From positions 186,001 to 250,000 of the forward strand of contig JAYKXP010000047.1 in the NCBI GenBank assembly GCA_037176845.1: a DNA stretch of 64,000 nucleotides. Reading direction: 5' to 3'. This DNA is from Paramarasmius palmivorus (Eukaryota > Basidiomycota > Agaricomycetes > Agaricales > Marasmiaceae). A program made the position numbers and the translations under genes. Within the stretch, counting starts at the first letter, position 1. The number at the start of each line of letters is the position of its first letter. A model generated the notes under the pieces. That model saw nothing but the letters and a program-made list of their open reading frames with translations. It did no database searches and was not told where the DNA came from. This document shows positions 24,647 to 36,505 of the stretch, piece after piece.

Positions 24647-26951
24647 TTACTCGCGACGACCGGAACTCGTCTGTCTTTCCTCCTTTACAACCCATCCAGC
24701 TAAACCGCCACTCTCATGGGCCAACGGACTGTTGGGCGTGCCTGAATTTGCGCGTAGTTTGATTTTCGTGGATGAACCGGATTTCACGGACCAATTTCTA
24801 GAACCATGGTCAGCACAAAGCCATAAAGGATGGTAACGAAAGCGCCGGCACTCGACGTCGCAATTTGGATTCGGGGAGATGGCACACCTTTTTCTAATAA
24901 CATCGGTCTTGAGTGATAATGGCCTAGCTGCCCCGTGCAGCTTCTGTTGTCCGTCTCAGAAGAAGAGCAACCAAGATAAATAAGAAAAACTGACATAAAA
25001 AAGCCCACATGTGTTACACAACGGCCGACCATCTGGATCACGTCTCCATGTTGGTGTATTTGTCGTTTGACAGTTCGTGCATTGTGTCGCTGAACCGTCG
25101 CGATTACCTTCCTCACCGCCACTACTACCTTCAAATGAATCGCTCCGATTGAGTATCCCGCTTGGACTGCTCTGCTCTGCGTCCGGTCGATTGGATGACC
25201 CTGTATTTGATCCCTCGAGTACAGTATCGCTATCCACCTCGGTGTTACCACTCCTGATGAGCCATTCCATGTTTGCAGAAACTTCGCCGACAAGGTCCTC
25301 AAATGATGACTCTGACTTAGTATTACCTCGGGAGCCATTTGACCTTACTACCTCCACAAAGACCGTGTTGTTGAAAGCATCCTTTTGAGGTGTTTTGGCT
25401 CCCGAACCCTTGATCATCTCCGCTGACATGACGTCTGTATACACAATACCTACAATCACCTAGTATTCAGCTTCATTCGTGGAATCGAACAGCGCCATAC
25501 CTTTGTCGATTACAACTTTATGTCGAGTGATTAGTTGTTCGATGAGGGACTTGCTATCCACGATTCCTGATGAATTTGGCGCTGCAGAGCACCAATCGTC
25601 GTCGTGAGATATTGCTATCCCAATCGAGCCGCGAACCGCAATGGCAATATCTAGCAACAAGTTGTTTATCACGTCGCAAGGGTGGTATAGCTATAAATTT
25701 TTCAGTAGGATCATTTGGGAAGGATGGATCTCGTACCGCTGGCGTTTCCCAAGTTGCACTGCCATCTACCAACAGTCCTGCATCAAACATTCCTATGGAA
25801 CCAATACATCGGTTATCCGTAGTTTCGTTCGTTGAACTTCCGCCGATTGATGAGGTAGCTGGCATGGCTGACGAGTTAGTGTCACTGAGCATAGAAAATG
25901 AGCCAATGTTCAAAATCTCCCCCGCTAGTGTGCTATCGCCGGGGACATCATGAACCTGAATCTCAGATCTACTTCTCTTCGAGACCTTGAAACCCCTCAA
26001 AAACACGCATTGGTTGAGCCGCGATTCCCCGCCAAAATCCATATCTTCCGCATCCGGGTAACACTTGGAATCGGCCTGTCCGTCGTAGCCCCAACTGAAC
26101 GCTTTCCGGGACTTGTCAGCGGCGAATGGTAAGATCACTAGTTTCCTGGCAGATTGTCGATTGAAAAAAGATGCTACACCCCAAGCGGTGCTCTTTTCGC
26201 AACCGGTCACCAGGTACAGGGATGGATGGACTTTGGGCGAGAACTCCCTTCCACGACACCCTTCGGCGTATTCGAACCATTTTTGAGCGTTCTCGCAAGC
26301 ATATTGGCGGAAGATAGCTTGATTCATCAAGATGTAGCGAGTAGAGCCATCTGGTAGCATGAGCATTGCACCACTACCAGTTACGTGCGTTAGGAACTCA
26401 TATGCTCTTTGATGTCTAATTGGAATAGGTATAATTAGACCCCAGTGCTTAGGAATAGTATCTCACCGAGGATCCAACTCTTCCTCTGGGATTCTTTTCG
26501 AGCTGAGGATATGCCTGGGCCCATCTAGATGAGTGTCCTTTTTCCTGTATTTCGCAGTCTCCATAATCTGTAACCTCTCTTTCGCGATCGGAACAAAGTC
26601 AACTGGAACCCCGAACTGAAGATTCACCGGGTGGTCGGCTGGATAGGTAATGTTGAATAAAAAATCGAATGACATGTCGTGATGGAGTATGCCTACGTCC
26701 CCGATCTGAACACCCACGTCGGTGTATTCCTGTGGAAGTCCTGACATAGGTTCAGGACACCAGAGAGGATATCCTGACTGGGCTTGGAAGAGAAGTAACG
26801 AATAGCGGAGGCTACTGGGAACAATCGGGTCGTCTGGGGAAGGAAAAGCAGGTAGACGAATTGTCACATTAACTGGGCCTGTGTCATCGTTCGATGGCAT
26901 CGTCTCTGGTACATCCATGTCATTTGATGGTCTCGTATCTGCCGTATCCAT
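24647..26951 (-). CDS. GATA zinc-finger protein sharing the 15.9-kb gene's core module
   Basis: Six exons (26951-26467, 26415-25737, 25690-25501, 25449-24995, 24943-24888, 24797-24647) give 671 residues from the Met at 26951. The core ([71 protein letters not shown]) matches the gene at 15.9-20 kb, with introns at the same places. The C-terminus instead carries a class IVa GATA finger: CTNC, then 17 residues with [13 protein letters not shown], then CNTCGLFY. The next exon continues [19 protein letters not shown], the normal basic tail, which supports the splice at 24994/24944. It is therefore likely to be a nuclear DNA-binding protein, though target genes are unknown. The gene converges tail to tail with the kinase at 22.3-24.4 kb (265 bp apart). 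An upstream exon may exist. Confidence 0.8.
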
Positions 26952-27032
26952 GATATTCGAGGGTATCCGTTTGATACGAATGGCTTTTCATCGCATCGCG
27001 TCAGTATAGTGAAAGCAGGGAGGATAACAGAC

Positions 27033-27217
27033 TTGCGTAGCGGGGTAAATCGATTCCTTGAGCGAAAGTTGTAATGATGATGCGTAACGGTGCGTATGTT
27101 GCCTCCAGCTTGATTCAAATCCCTCGCACCCATCGAAAACCGTTGAGCATTCTGTACCGAGGCCATAGCTGGCTGGGTCCTGGTATGATGATGGGCGTCA
27201 AGAGAAAAAGAACCCAA
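27033..27217 (-). other. Candidate upstream coding exon of the GATA gene
   Basis: An open segment begins MGSFSLDAHHHTRT and contains FSMGARDLNQAGGNIRTVTH. This Gly/Asn/His-rich motif is like the first exon of the paralogue at 15.9 kb and like short N-terminal motifs of other agaricomycete signalling proteins. The following exon is open upstream to an AG at 26984 (AIRIKRIPSN matches VLIKWISRLS of the paralogue). However, the best donor (GTCTGT at 27032) is one base out of phase with it. Either the junction is elsewhere or this copy carries a frameshift. Confidence 0.45.
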
Positions 27218-28830
27218 TCATGTTGTTGCCAACTCTATCAAGGCACCAGCGTCTCTACGAGGTCATATGTTCGAGGAGCGCCGACGACGAGCCAACTTTC
27301 CAAAGCAACTCAAAGACGGGAGCGTGTTCGGTCATTGTTTTGGTCAAGCCATGTGCATGGGAACCGGAACCGGAATGCCCGGGTCGGGTTACGCCGTTTC
27401 GCGCGTTAGCCTTTGACCAGTTTCAATTTGCACTTCATACCTTTAACGACGCTTACATCCAGCTGGGAGCATTCTTGAGTGCACAATGTGTGTATACGCG
27501 GGACAGGATAGGGACAGTTTGTCAAACCGCTCCTGCGAAGCAATGCCATGGTACGTTTTCTACAACCTTCTTGGATTTCTTCGTACATTTCTTGGGTCAT
27601 TCTGTTGACTGTTACAGCAGATAATCGCCTGGGCTTCCTCTAGAATCTGGATTCTCTGCTAACGCTATCTTCATCCAAACATAGCCGTCTAAACCGAACC
27701 ATTCGTTTTGATAGCCAGACATTCCGAGATGATTATCAGCTGGGATTGCGTTGTGGCATGCGGAGGATTAAACTGCTGGAAGCTGTAGCTATTGATGTGG
27801 TAATACATGATATTGAAGGAGGTCGAGAAGGAGACGCAAGAAAGAGTAGTCGCTCGGTATGTATTCCCTGCCTCTTTTTGTGTTCAATTTTCTCAAAGTT
27901 CGACTCAGTTCAAATGGCACTGTTTCTAGAGTCCTCATAGTTATGTCCTTCCCAATCCCAGCACCTAACACTAGCCACCTAGTGCTCACTTCAAATCTCA
28001 CACACATGCCCCCCGATTTTCGCAAGTAACTTTACGCTGACTGTACGCAGTCTGCCGGAAAGGGAGACGGCGATACCACCGTGAACACGTTGTCCTCTTG
28101 GGTTTGGGGTTACAGCTCAGTTTCCAGGCTGACGTGGATGCTATTGGAGTGTAGAACATCCACATCATTCTCTGTCCCTTGGGTGATGGGGCTGGTGTAT
28201 AGCTGCGAGTGCTCCGATCGTCGGCTACGAGGATTTGGGTTTTCGGAACTGTGTTTCCAAGGAGCAAAGAGAGAAGAGAGAAGGGATGTTACCAATTCAC
28301 TGTTTCACCGACACCTCCTTGGTCTTACGGCTATCGACACTCCAGGCCCTATACTTCACCGCACTGATGGCCATTCACACCCCAATCTGCACGCTATTTC
28401 TCCAGTTCACATCACTGCATATTCTTCATCGAATCTTTTGTCTCGGCACCAACGTTCGCCTAGCTCTCCACTAATCCGGTAGAACAGCCAGAGTTTTATT
28501 CCATCTCGATAATCGCAATCTGATGTGGAACGCTTTCGGCTTTCGCAATTCCCATCAACGGTATTCGATCGACTCGTCGACTCGGAAGGCCATTCAGTAA
28601 TCTTCTCCGTCGCGCCCGACCAACGGAGGTGTAATCGCAACATGTGGAATACAATGATGATCACTCGTCTCTTGATGGAGGCGTTTAATCTTCGTTTGAC
28701 CAATACATTCTATTTCGAGAACGAATGGACTCGCATTACTCCATCTTCCATGCTGCCGGAAGCCTCCCACGACTAGCATTGCACAGGCTGTGTGTACGAC
28801 AACTAGAGAAGATGCCGCTGTCGGGTCTCA
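27218..28830. other. Intergenic stretch without recognisable genes
   Basis: Several overlapping open frames on both strands are short and lack splice partners or conserved motifs. I see no repeat shared with the rest of the window and no RNA gene. Confidence 0.45.
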
Positions 28831-28836
28831 TATATC
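28831..28836 (+). promoter_or_regulatory. TATA-like element of GH71 copy A
   Basis: TATATC lies 53-58 bp upstream of the GH71 start, the same distance as the stronger TATATATAA of copy B. The copy A element is weaker. Confidence 0.4.
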
Positions 28837-28888
28837 AGCGCCGTGCAGACTTGGGGCACATCATACTGCCCTTTGAACCCCACGCATC

Positions 28889-30610
28889 ATGCTGGGATCC
28901 ATTCTTTTGCTCTGCGCTACAAGCGCAACCCTTTCTTCAGGATTCGTTGTTCCAGGTTTTCAATGCCTCTCTAGAGTCAGCGGTAACTCGCAGACAAGAT
29001 CTACCCAGCTCAAAGCTGGTATTCGCTCATTTAGTTGTACGTGCCACTCAGCACTACTTCACTCCTCTCACTAAGATTCAATGTTCCTCAGATGGGTATC
29101 GTCGGCAACAGAGGCTCAGCTGCAGACTACGACGATGACATGCGTCGTGCCAAAGACCTCGGAATCGACGCTTTCGCTCTCAACATCGCGCAAGACGTTC
29201 CACCGGCCCAACTAGAATTCGCATATGAATCCGCCAATAATAACGGGATGAAAGTCTTCATCTCGTTTGACGGAAATTTCTATGCCCCAGGGGACGAACA
29301 AGCTATAGGTGCCAACATTTCTACCTATGCATCAAGGCCTGCACAGCTTCGTGTCGGAACTAGTCCCGGAAGGGTTTTCGTTTCGACATTCAACGGTGAT
29401 CTCAACCCAAATGGCCCTTTGAACGTTCAGACGATTAGGAATGCGGCTGGTTTGGATATTTACTTTGCACCAAACTTCCATCCCGGGGTTGGGGATTTCT
29501 CTCTTCTCGACGGAGCGCTGAACTGGCAGAGTTGGCAGAGTGATGGAAATAACCGAGCACCGAGTGGTGGCAATCTGGTTACTGTTGCGCAGGGTGATCA
29601 AGCGTATCTGGCTAGTTTGGGCGGGAAGGGGTATATTGCGGGTGTTTCTCCGTGGTTCTGTACGTGTTCAGACTCTGCTGGTGATGCTCGTTCTGACAAC
29701 GTGTTTCCTGTAGCCACTCATTTTGGTGCGGAAGTACCTTTCAGCAAGAATTGGGTATTCCCTAGTGATTTGCTGTTATACCGACGGTGGATCGACATTC
29801 TCGCCTTGCAGCCTACATTCCTCGAGATCGCCACTTGGAATGACTACGGCGAATCTCATTACATCGGACCTCTCTCGGCCAAACACACTGATGATGGTGC
29901 TTCAAAGTGGGCCAACGATATGTACGTAGTGCTTTTTTCTGTTTTAGTTTTCTTTCAAGCTAACCAGCCACTGAAACAGGCCTCACCTTGGCTGGTCCGA
30001 ACTCTCCCGTCCATTCATCGCGGCCTACAAGGCTGGCTCTACCTCCGTCAATTCCTTCATCCAAAATGAGAAGCTTATCTACTGGTACCGCATCACCTCC
30101 AAGAACCTCAACTGCGACGCAACCGATACCACTATCGGCGGTAACGGCGACTTCGACCATGGTCGTCCGAATGGTTTCGACACCATGCTCGACAACGTCT
30201 TCGTCGTTGCGCTCCTCACATCCCCCGGAACTGTGACTGTCAACTCTGGCGGCACGCTCTACACCTTCGATGCTCCAGCTGGTGCATCGGCAATCCAAGT
30301 CCCCTTCAATGTCGGTGCTCAGCGCTTCGCACTGAGCAGGAACAACGCAGAGGTGATGAGCGAGACAAGCTTGAAGGTTATCCAGGATACTTGCCCTTGT
30401 GGGCTTTACAACTTCAACGCGTATGTGGGTACGGTACCGGATAGCGGAGAGAGGGATGTGTTGAGCGGTGATTCGTTAGCGGCGTTTGAGAATGGTTTGA
30501 AGGTGGATGATTGTGCGCCAACGGCTTCGTTGCCTACCTCGCCGCCAGCAACTGCTGCACCTACAACGACGGTTAGCGTTAGTGCTGTGCCAACGAGCCC
30601 TCCTGTTTGA
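28889..30610 (+). CDS. GH71 alpha-1,3-glucanase, copy A, frameshift in the leader
   Basis: GH71 enzymes (mutanase type) hydrolyse alpha-1,3-glucan of fungal walls. Exons are 28889-29036, 29092-29659, 29714-29921 and 29980-30610. The main body is intact: GNRGSAADYDDDMRRAKDLG, FALNIA, KVFISFDGNFY, DIYFAPNFHPG, GALNWQSW, GVSPWF, and EIATWNDYGESHYIGP with the conserved W-N-D-Y-G-E-S motif. It ends with a Pro/Thr-rich tail. Compared with copy B, the first exon starts with the same signal peptide (MLGSILLLCATSA), but the frame changes around residue 22-25. The rest of the exon reads correctly only in another frame (SSKLVFAHLV). Net length is two bases shorter than copy B over this part. As it stands, translation from the signal-peptide Met fails. 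A secreted product would need an unrecognised splice, so this copy may be a recent pseudogene. Confidence 0.85.
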
Positions 30611-30681
30611 TGAGGTTGAACTTTCTATTTATTGAGGGCATAGATCAATACAGTGCTAAAGAGAAGGTGTCTACCTATTGA

Positions 30682-33305
30682 TTATACTACATCAAGTATT
30701 CCGTCTGCGTGGGTATTCACCACTGGATTATCCATGCCTTGCTTTTCAACTACTGCCTCCAGGAATTCTAGTGCATCTCTATGTTGAACACATCCCCCGA
30801 TGTTCCTGCTGAGCTCGCTGAACGGTGTAAGGTCCCAGTCCTCTGCGGGAGTAATACACCTCCCAACGGGTAGCGCTGTGAGTAGTTCCTCCGCTGTAGG
30901 TCGTGCAGATGGGTCGATGGCCCAACATTTGTTCATTAAAAACCACACGTCGTCTGAAATGATGTCTAGGGGTCTAGATGGACGTTCTCCTCGCATGACA
31001 GCTAGTATGACTGCTCCATCTGTCCGGTGTTCATGAAAAGGACTAAGTCCTGTGACAATCTAATAGTGTCCATGAACAATTAGAATACGTACGACATTTG
31101 ATAAGTGTGCATACCTCGTAATAAAGACATCCAACCGAATAGATATCACTCTCTCTTGTCGATAGACCTCCATTATGTATCTCGGGGGCTGACCATCTAA
31201 TGGTACCACCTTTACACGTAGCGGAAGTGCTCTTAAAAAGCTGAGAGTCTGCAACGCGGGAGATACCAAAATCTGCGATACACGCCCTATGTGTCCGGGT
31301 GACAAGGACATTAACTTCAAGTTAAAAATCTCAAAATCAATATTGTTACTAGGTCACGGTTTTGACTTACGCCCTTGAGATCACCATGAATGACCTTCTG
31401 TGTATGTAGGTGTGCCAGTCCGCTTGTGATATCATGCATTAGCTGGATGTGGTCAACAGATTCTCGTGCGCGAGCTCGAAGAAACTCGACAAGATTCCCG
31501 TTCTCCATCCAGGGAGAAACCAAGCATACCCGCTGGTGGGTGCCATCTAGATAATATAGTCCGAGGCAGGGAAGTACGTTAGGATGTCTAAGCTGTCGCC
31601 AAATGATTGCTTCTTGAAGATAGTTCTACCACAAAACAGGTCAGCTTCCATCAAAGCTCGCAAATTTACGCACACCTTTAATAGCCGCTTCATATTAGAC
31701 ATCAGATACAACTTGACCACCTTTAAGCATAGTAGACTCTGCTCAGTTCCTCCTTTGAACTGCCCCGGGAAGATGTCACCAAAACTACCTCCGGCAACTG
31801 GATCTTTTCCGAGCTTTGTCACGCCTTGAATCACCAAACAACTTGGGCAGAGACTGGAGTTTTTTGACAGGCGAGCCATTGTTTGGCATATTGAAGCACG
31901 CAAGTTGGTTGAGATCCCCGGGACATCAATTGTCTGGTCACAGGTTTAGGCTGATGATCATGAGGGAAGTGGATGAATCACCTTTTGTAACAAGTCTAGT
32001 AAAGACTGGGCAACAACTCCTTTTTGTTTGAGAAGCTCTTGATAGCCTTCCTTGTCCCGAAATACTAGTTGAAGAAGCCTAAGCTGTGGGGAACAATCTG
32101 CTCCCTTTCCCTCTAGTTGTTGGTGTTTGTAGGAAGCACCTTGGTCTGCTTCCTCATTCCGAACCGCAGACTGATATCCGGGTCCTTCTCCTTCAGTCGT
32201 GTTTATATGGTCTGACTCCTTGCAATTGACGGTGGCAACAGCCCCTTGCCGAGCTCGTAATTCCTCTTGCTCGAGAGCAAGAACAGCCTCTCTTTCTTCT
32301 ACCCTTGCTTCACGTTCAGATACAGAACGAAGGCTAAGAGCAACTTGAGCCTCCCGTGTTTGTAAATCTGACGACTGGTGCTGCATATCGGCGTTATGCC
32401 GAGAGACACTATCTTCGAATGCTGCCATTTCAGAATGGAATTGCGCCTCTCTGGCGTCAAGCGCTGCTTGCTTGGATAGTAACTGCTGCCTGGAAATCGC
32501 AAAAGCATCTTTCCTCTTCTGAAAAATAGTCTCTCGACATTCCATCGATTGTTCCTCCGCTCTCAACTGCATCTTTGCCAATGTCACTTCCTCCTCGGCA
32601 GCCGCAAGCTCACTTAGTCGTTGATCAATGATTACTGCCTGACGGGCTACCTTCTGCTGCTCTTCGCCGAGTCTCATCTCCTTCTCAAGAAGACGATGAC
32701 GGGTCTCAATTTCTTGCTTCCGAGTGTATGTAGCTCGTTGAAGCTTCCCAAGCGCAGTAAGGCAAGCCATCGTAATCTGATCCAAATTGAACAGTAGAGC
32801 ACCGTTGTCATCGTTGTGAGAGCTGCCATGGTCTGAATATGTGGAGTCTGTGTAGGGGAAGTGCCCAGGAGAGGTTTCAGGGCTTTCAGTCCCAGAATCT
32901 AGCACGCCTTGCATAAAAAAAGGGTAAGCCAGCTTGTTTGTCCTTCCAAAGTAGATGAAGCATACGAGAAATGAGAATGTCGGGGGAAGTAGGCAAGAAA
33001 CGAACACCGGCTTCACGCGATTGCCGATATCGCTCATCTTCCTTCTCAATAGACTCCTTCAAAACCGCAGAGATCCACGCAGCAATACGTTGATCCTTTC
33101 TTGTGTTGGGCGGAATGCGTTTTTTCCATCTCGGATCGGCGCTAACGATGTCGGGGAGCTTTCTGAATCGCGAAGATAAAGCTTTCCTGACATTTTCGAC
33201 CCAAGTGAGTTTTATGTCTTGTCTGTATTGTATGTGTTGATCATCCTTGACTGGTGAAGAATGGACGGGTGTGTTTGAAGATGGAACCATGTTGTGCAGT
33301 ATCAA
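30682..33305 (-). CDS. N-terminal module + coiled coil + TKL kinase
   Basis: Exons are 33305-32966, 32907-31982, 31933-31676, 31625-31371, 31314-31115 and 31059-30682. Residues ~30-113 form a conserved module shared with the neighbour at 34-36.5 kb (KALSSRF, SADPRWKKRIPPN, EDERYRQ, FLPTSPDILIS). A Glu/Arg-rich coiled coil (~150-360) follows, then the family helix AQSLLDLLQK and a kinase domain with AGGSFGDIFPG, K493 (LCLK), HGDLKG and ADFG. The catalytic residues are intact. One junction is odd. After the HGDLKG exon, the usual donor (GTAAGT, 31370) joined to the only acceptor (31315) breaks the frame. A weaker donor (GTGACC at 31357) restores phase and adds about four residues. The last exon, IVTGLSPFHEH to the stop, is normal. 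Without that alternative splice the protein would be truncated. Confidence 0.75.
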
Positions 33306-33609
33306 CGTGCAACGGTCACTGTCACGAACAGTGACATCAACATGAGCTTGACGCGATCACGTGGCAGCGACGCGACATCGCGTCCGCTCTAGATCTCGTA
33401 CCAGGTATGTACATAGATTATCTGCCTACACAGCCGTACTGGTACAACGTTCAATATTATCCATAAAATGCATTGTTAGAATTCCCCAGGACTCATTCAT
33501 TTAAGATGAGACTGAAACCCACAACTACCCAGCAGTTACCTATATCCCTGGCCCGGATGTAAGAACCCCCAGAACGCTAGAGAAGTACATGTCAGGACTT
33601 TACCATCAG

Positions 33610-33795
33610 CTAAGTAAAAGTAGCATGCACACCTCTTGTTTTAGTAGGGCGATTTATAGGGTCTGAGAGGGAACTGATATTGGAGTCGGATAGGTTCCCG
33701 CCGATGTTGAAGAAATTGCCGCCATAAATTCTAACCTTGGAACCGCGAGAGAACGTGTTTTGACCACTGCCAATCAATGAGTTTCTGTGTCCCAT
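33610..33795 (-). other. Orphan exon with Gly/Asn-rich N-terminal motif
   Basis: A 61-residue open segment starts at a Met and contains FSRGSKVRIYGGNFFNIGGN. This is the same kind of short motif that opens the unknown proteins at 15.9 and 27.2 kb and many agaricomycete NLR- or kinase-type proteins. No downstream exon with a recognisable domain follows before the kinase gene at 33.3 kb. It may be a remnant first exon of a lost gene. Confidence 0.4.
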
Positions 33796-33984
33796 TTATA
33801 GCCTAAGCTAAGGCCTTACGAGTCAGAAGAGGCAACATCTGCAATGCTGTTCTCATCCATATTGGAGGATACGAGAGAACTGTTGAGATGGCTCGGATTA
33901 TCAGAACACTGCCTACACACAAGCGGGAACATACCTCTTCGAGATTACTAGTTGACTCTCCGTTGATCCCTGCCAAGGACGAGT

Positions 33985-36505
33985 TTAGTAAGGAGAAAGA
34001 TACGACAGCAAGAGACAGCGTACGTGATCTGGAATTCTTGTGAAGGCCAGTCTACCTGCCTCTACCGCTACGGCTGGGGACATGATCGATGCGTTTGCCT
34101 CTCCCCTGGCTTCACCCGTAAAGGGAGCACTATGGCTCCTTACCACCGGGTCAAAGAAGGGGTTTATCGATAACCAAGGACGAGGAGGTGCTCGGACCTC
34201 AAATCGCACTTCCCCTTTCTCTCTTGAGGGATATGAGGTAGCTTCTCGCACAATGACAAGCTTTTCTCGTTCCAATAAACGGGCCTCGCGTTGTTCCAGT
34301 TCTTGCTGAGCTGTAGTCTGCCGATGTTCCTGCTCCTGGAGTGATATCTGCTGTATTTGTAGTTGTTCTCGTTGACTCTGGAGCTCCTTCTCTTTGATCC
34401 GAACTTGGCGTTGTCCCTCTGAAACTCGGCTCCACGCTTCGCGATAGTTTGCCTCCAACAACGCACGATTTCGCTGGTGCTCGGCATCCGCATCACTAGT
34501 ATGCTGAGACTGTAAGGTTGTGAATCTCTGTTCTTCTCCAGTAAGCATACGTCTTCTCTCCTCCAAGTCAACCTGGAGTGATGTAACATAGCTGTGCATT
34601 TCAACGAGTTCCTGCTCTCGTTTACTCAACCTCTCCTCTCTTTCGTCGACCGCTGCCCGTACAACCTCCAGCTGTGCATTTCTCTCTGCAAGCTCCTTAA
34701 CGTGCACGCTATGATCGAACTGGGCTACCTCGAAGTCGGACATTCTCGAATTGTAGCCCGCGATACTTTCTTTCAGGTGTCCATCTCGTTCTTCGAGGGT
34801 CTTCGCGCGTTCCTCGAGTTCCAAATCACGAGTAGAGAGTGCATCTTCACAACTTGAAGCAGCCTCTTCTCGAGCCTTTACCGCATCTTCCCGCTGAGAT
34901 AGGGAAGCTGCAGTCTCGGATAGCTCGGTTTCTCGTTGCTTGATCGTCGCTTTGCGTTCTGCCAGAGCACGATTGGTTTGTGCCAAGTCGACCTCCTTCT
35001 GCCGGTGCTCCCTCTCTTTCTCTTCCTGCCGCATCTCTCGACCACTGAGGACATCAGTGCGATCCTTCAAGGCCTTCTTGTCATCCTCGAGGTCGCGTCT
35101 GTCTCTTTGTAGTCGTTCTCCATCCTGTGTGAGGTGATCCTGCCGCTGGTCAAGCTCCAAACCCCGTGCATGAAGCCGATCAGAGAGCCCCTTTAACTCA
35201 GCTTCCTTCGCTCTGCTCTGTTTCCGACGTTCGTCGAGAGCCTGCCGCTCTACATTCAGCTTCCTAACGTCTGCTTCGTAGGCCTCGCGAAGAAGCCTCC
35301 TTGAGCGGGCAGATTCCATCGCACGAGCTGCTGCTGCGTCTTGTTTCAGGACATTGATAGTGGCCTGATCAACTCTGAGCTGGTCTTGCTGTTGGCGAAG
35401 AGTAGCCTCTCGTTGATCTAGCTCTGCGGAACGCGAGGAAGAAGATTCGATGATGGTAGTGGCCTGCGTTTCCCGTGCCTGCAAATCTGAAAATCGGCGC
35501 TCAAGACCTGCATTACGCTGGGAGACATCTGTTTCGAATGATGAAATGTCATCTCGTAGCCTTGCCTCTCTGACACCAAGATCTGCTTCCCTAGACGATA
35601 GATCCTGCTGTTGATGTTCTGCACTCTGCAGAGCCTCTTCTCGACGGCCAACTTCCGCTTCTCGACGGTTCACCTGCTCCTCTCTTGAGTTCAACTCTAA
35701 CCTCGACGTCAACATCTCTGCCTCCACTGTCGCCTCCAAGTCGTTTCTTTGGCGCTCAAGCTCCATTTGCCCTGACGATAGAGCGCTCTCCCGCCGCTCA
35801 ACAGCCGCAAGCTGATCAGCTACCTTGCGCTGTTCGTGGCCGAGTTTAGCCTCCCTTTTGTTTAGGAGATGATGTCGCTCTTCAAGGTCCTGCTCCCGAG
35901 CGTATGAAGCTCGCTGGAGCTCTGAAGAGTGGGCGGAGAGCGCAGCCTCTTGCCTCCTCAACATGGATAGGCAATCCTTCAGCATGTTCCAGCCAGGTGT
36001 CCAACTGCCTCCGTATAGTTCGATGAGATGCTCAATACGGTCAAGAACATTGGGGAAAGGTTCGTTGTCATTTTCGGAAGAGGTATCATCGTCTGATGAT
36101 GTGATATCGGGTTCTGTGACGGGCGGAAATTGTGCTGATGGCGGATGAATAGGCAATCCAAGTACACCTGGGACAGTAAAGTAGTTAGTCGTTGAATTCC
36201 CTTGCAGAGATGAGAGGTATCGTACAAGAAATAGCAAGTTGAGGGTCAGTAGGCACGAATCGAGATGTAACTCCTCGTGGTTGTTGATATCGTTCGTCTT
36301 CGTTCTCGAGACATTTCTTCAGAACGTTGGCTCTCCATGCGACAATATACTGGTCCTGCTTCAGATTTGCTGGAATACGTTGCCTCCATTTTGGATCGGC
36401 GCTTTGGACTTCGAAGGAGTTCCTGAATTTCGAGGACAGAGCTTTTTCGACGGCATCAGCCCAAGCAGCCCTTGTCGTAAATGCATTCGGCGTCCCAGGT
36501 CGCAT
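33985..36505 (-). CDS. Long coiled-coil protein sharing the kinase neighbour's N-terminal module
   Basis: Two exons (36505-36226 and 36167-33985) give 820 residues. Residues ~10-93 are paralogous to the N-terminus of the kinase gene just downstream (KALSSKF, SADPKWRQRIPAN, ENEDERYQQ, FVPTDPQLAIS), and the first intron is in the same place and phase. An acidic linker (DITSSDDDTSSENDNE) leads into ~570 residues of nearly continuous coiled coil made of repeats of the form RExxLxxREx. A short non-coil tail with SINPFFDPVVRSHSAP follows. No kinase domain is present. A possible last splice (donor GTACGC near 34021) would replace the final ~11 residues. It probably oligomerises, perhaps with the kinase through the shared module or coil. 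Biochemical role unknown. Confidence 0.8.
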
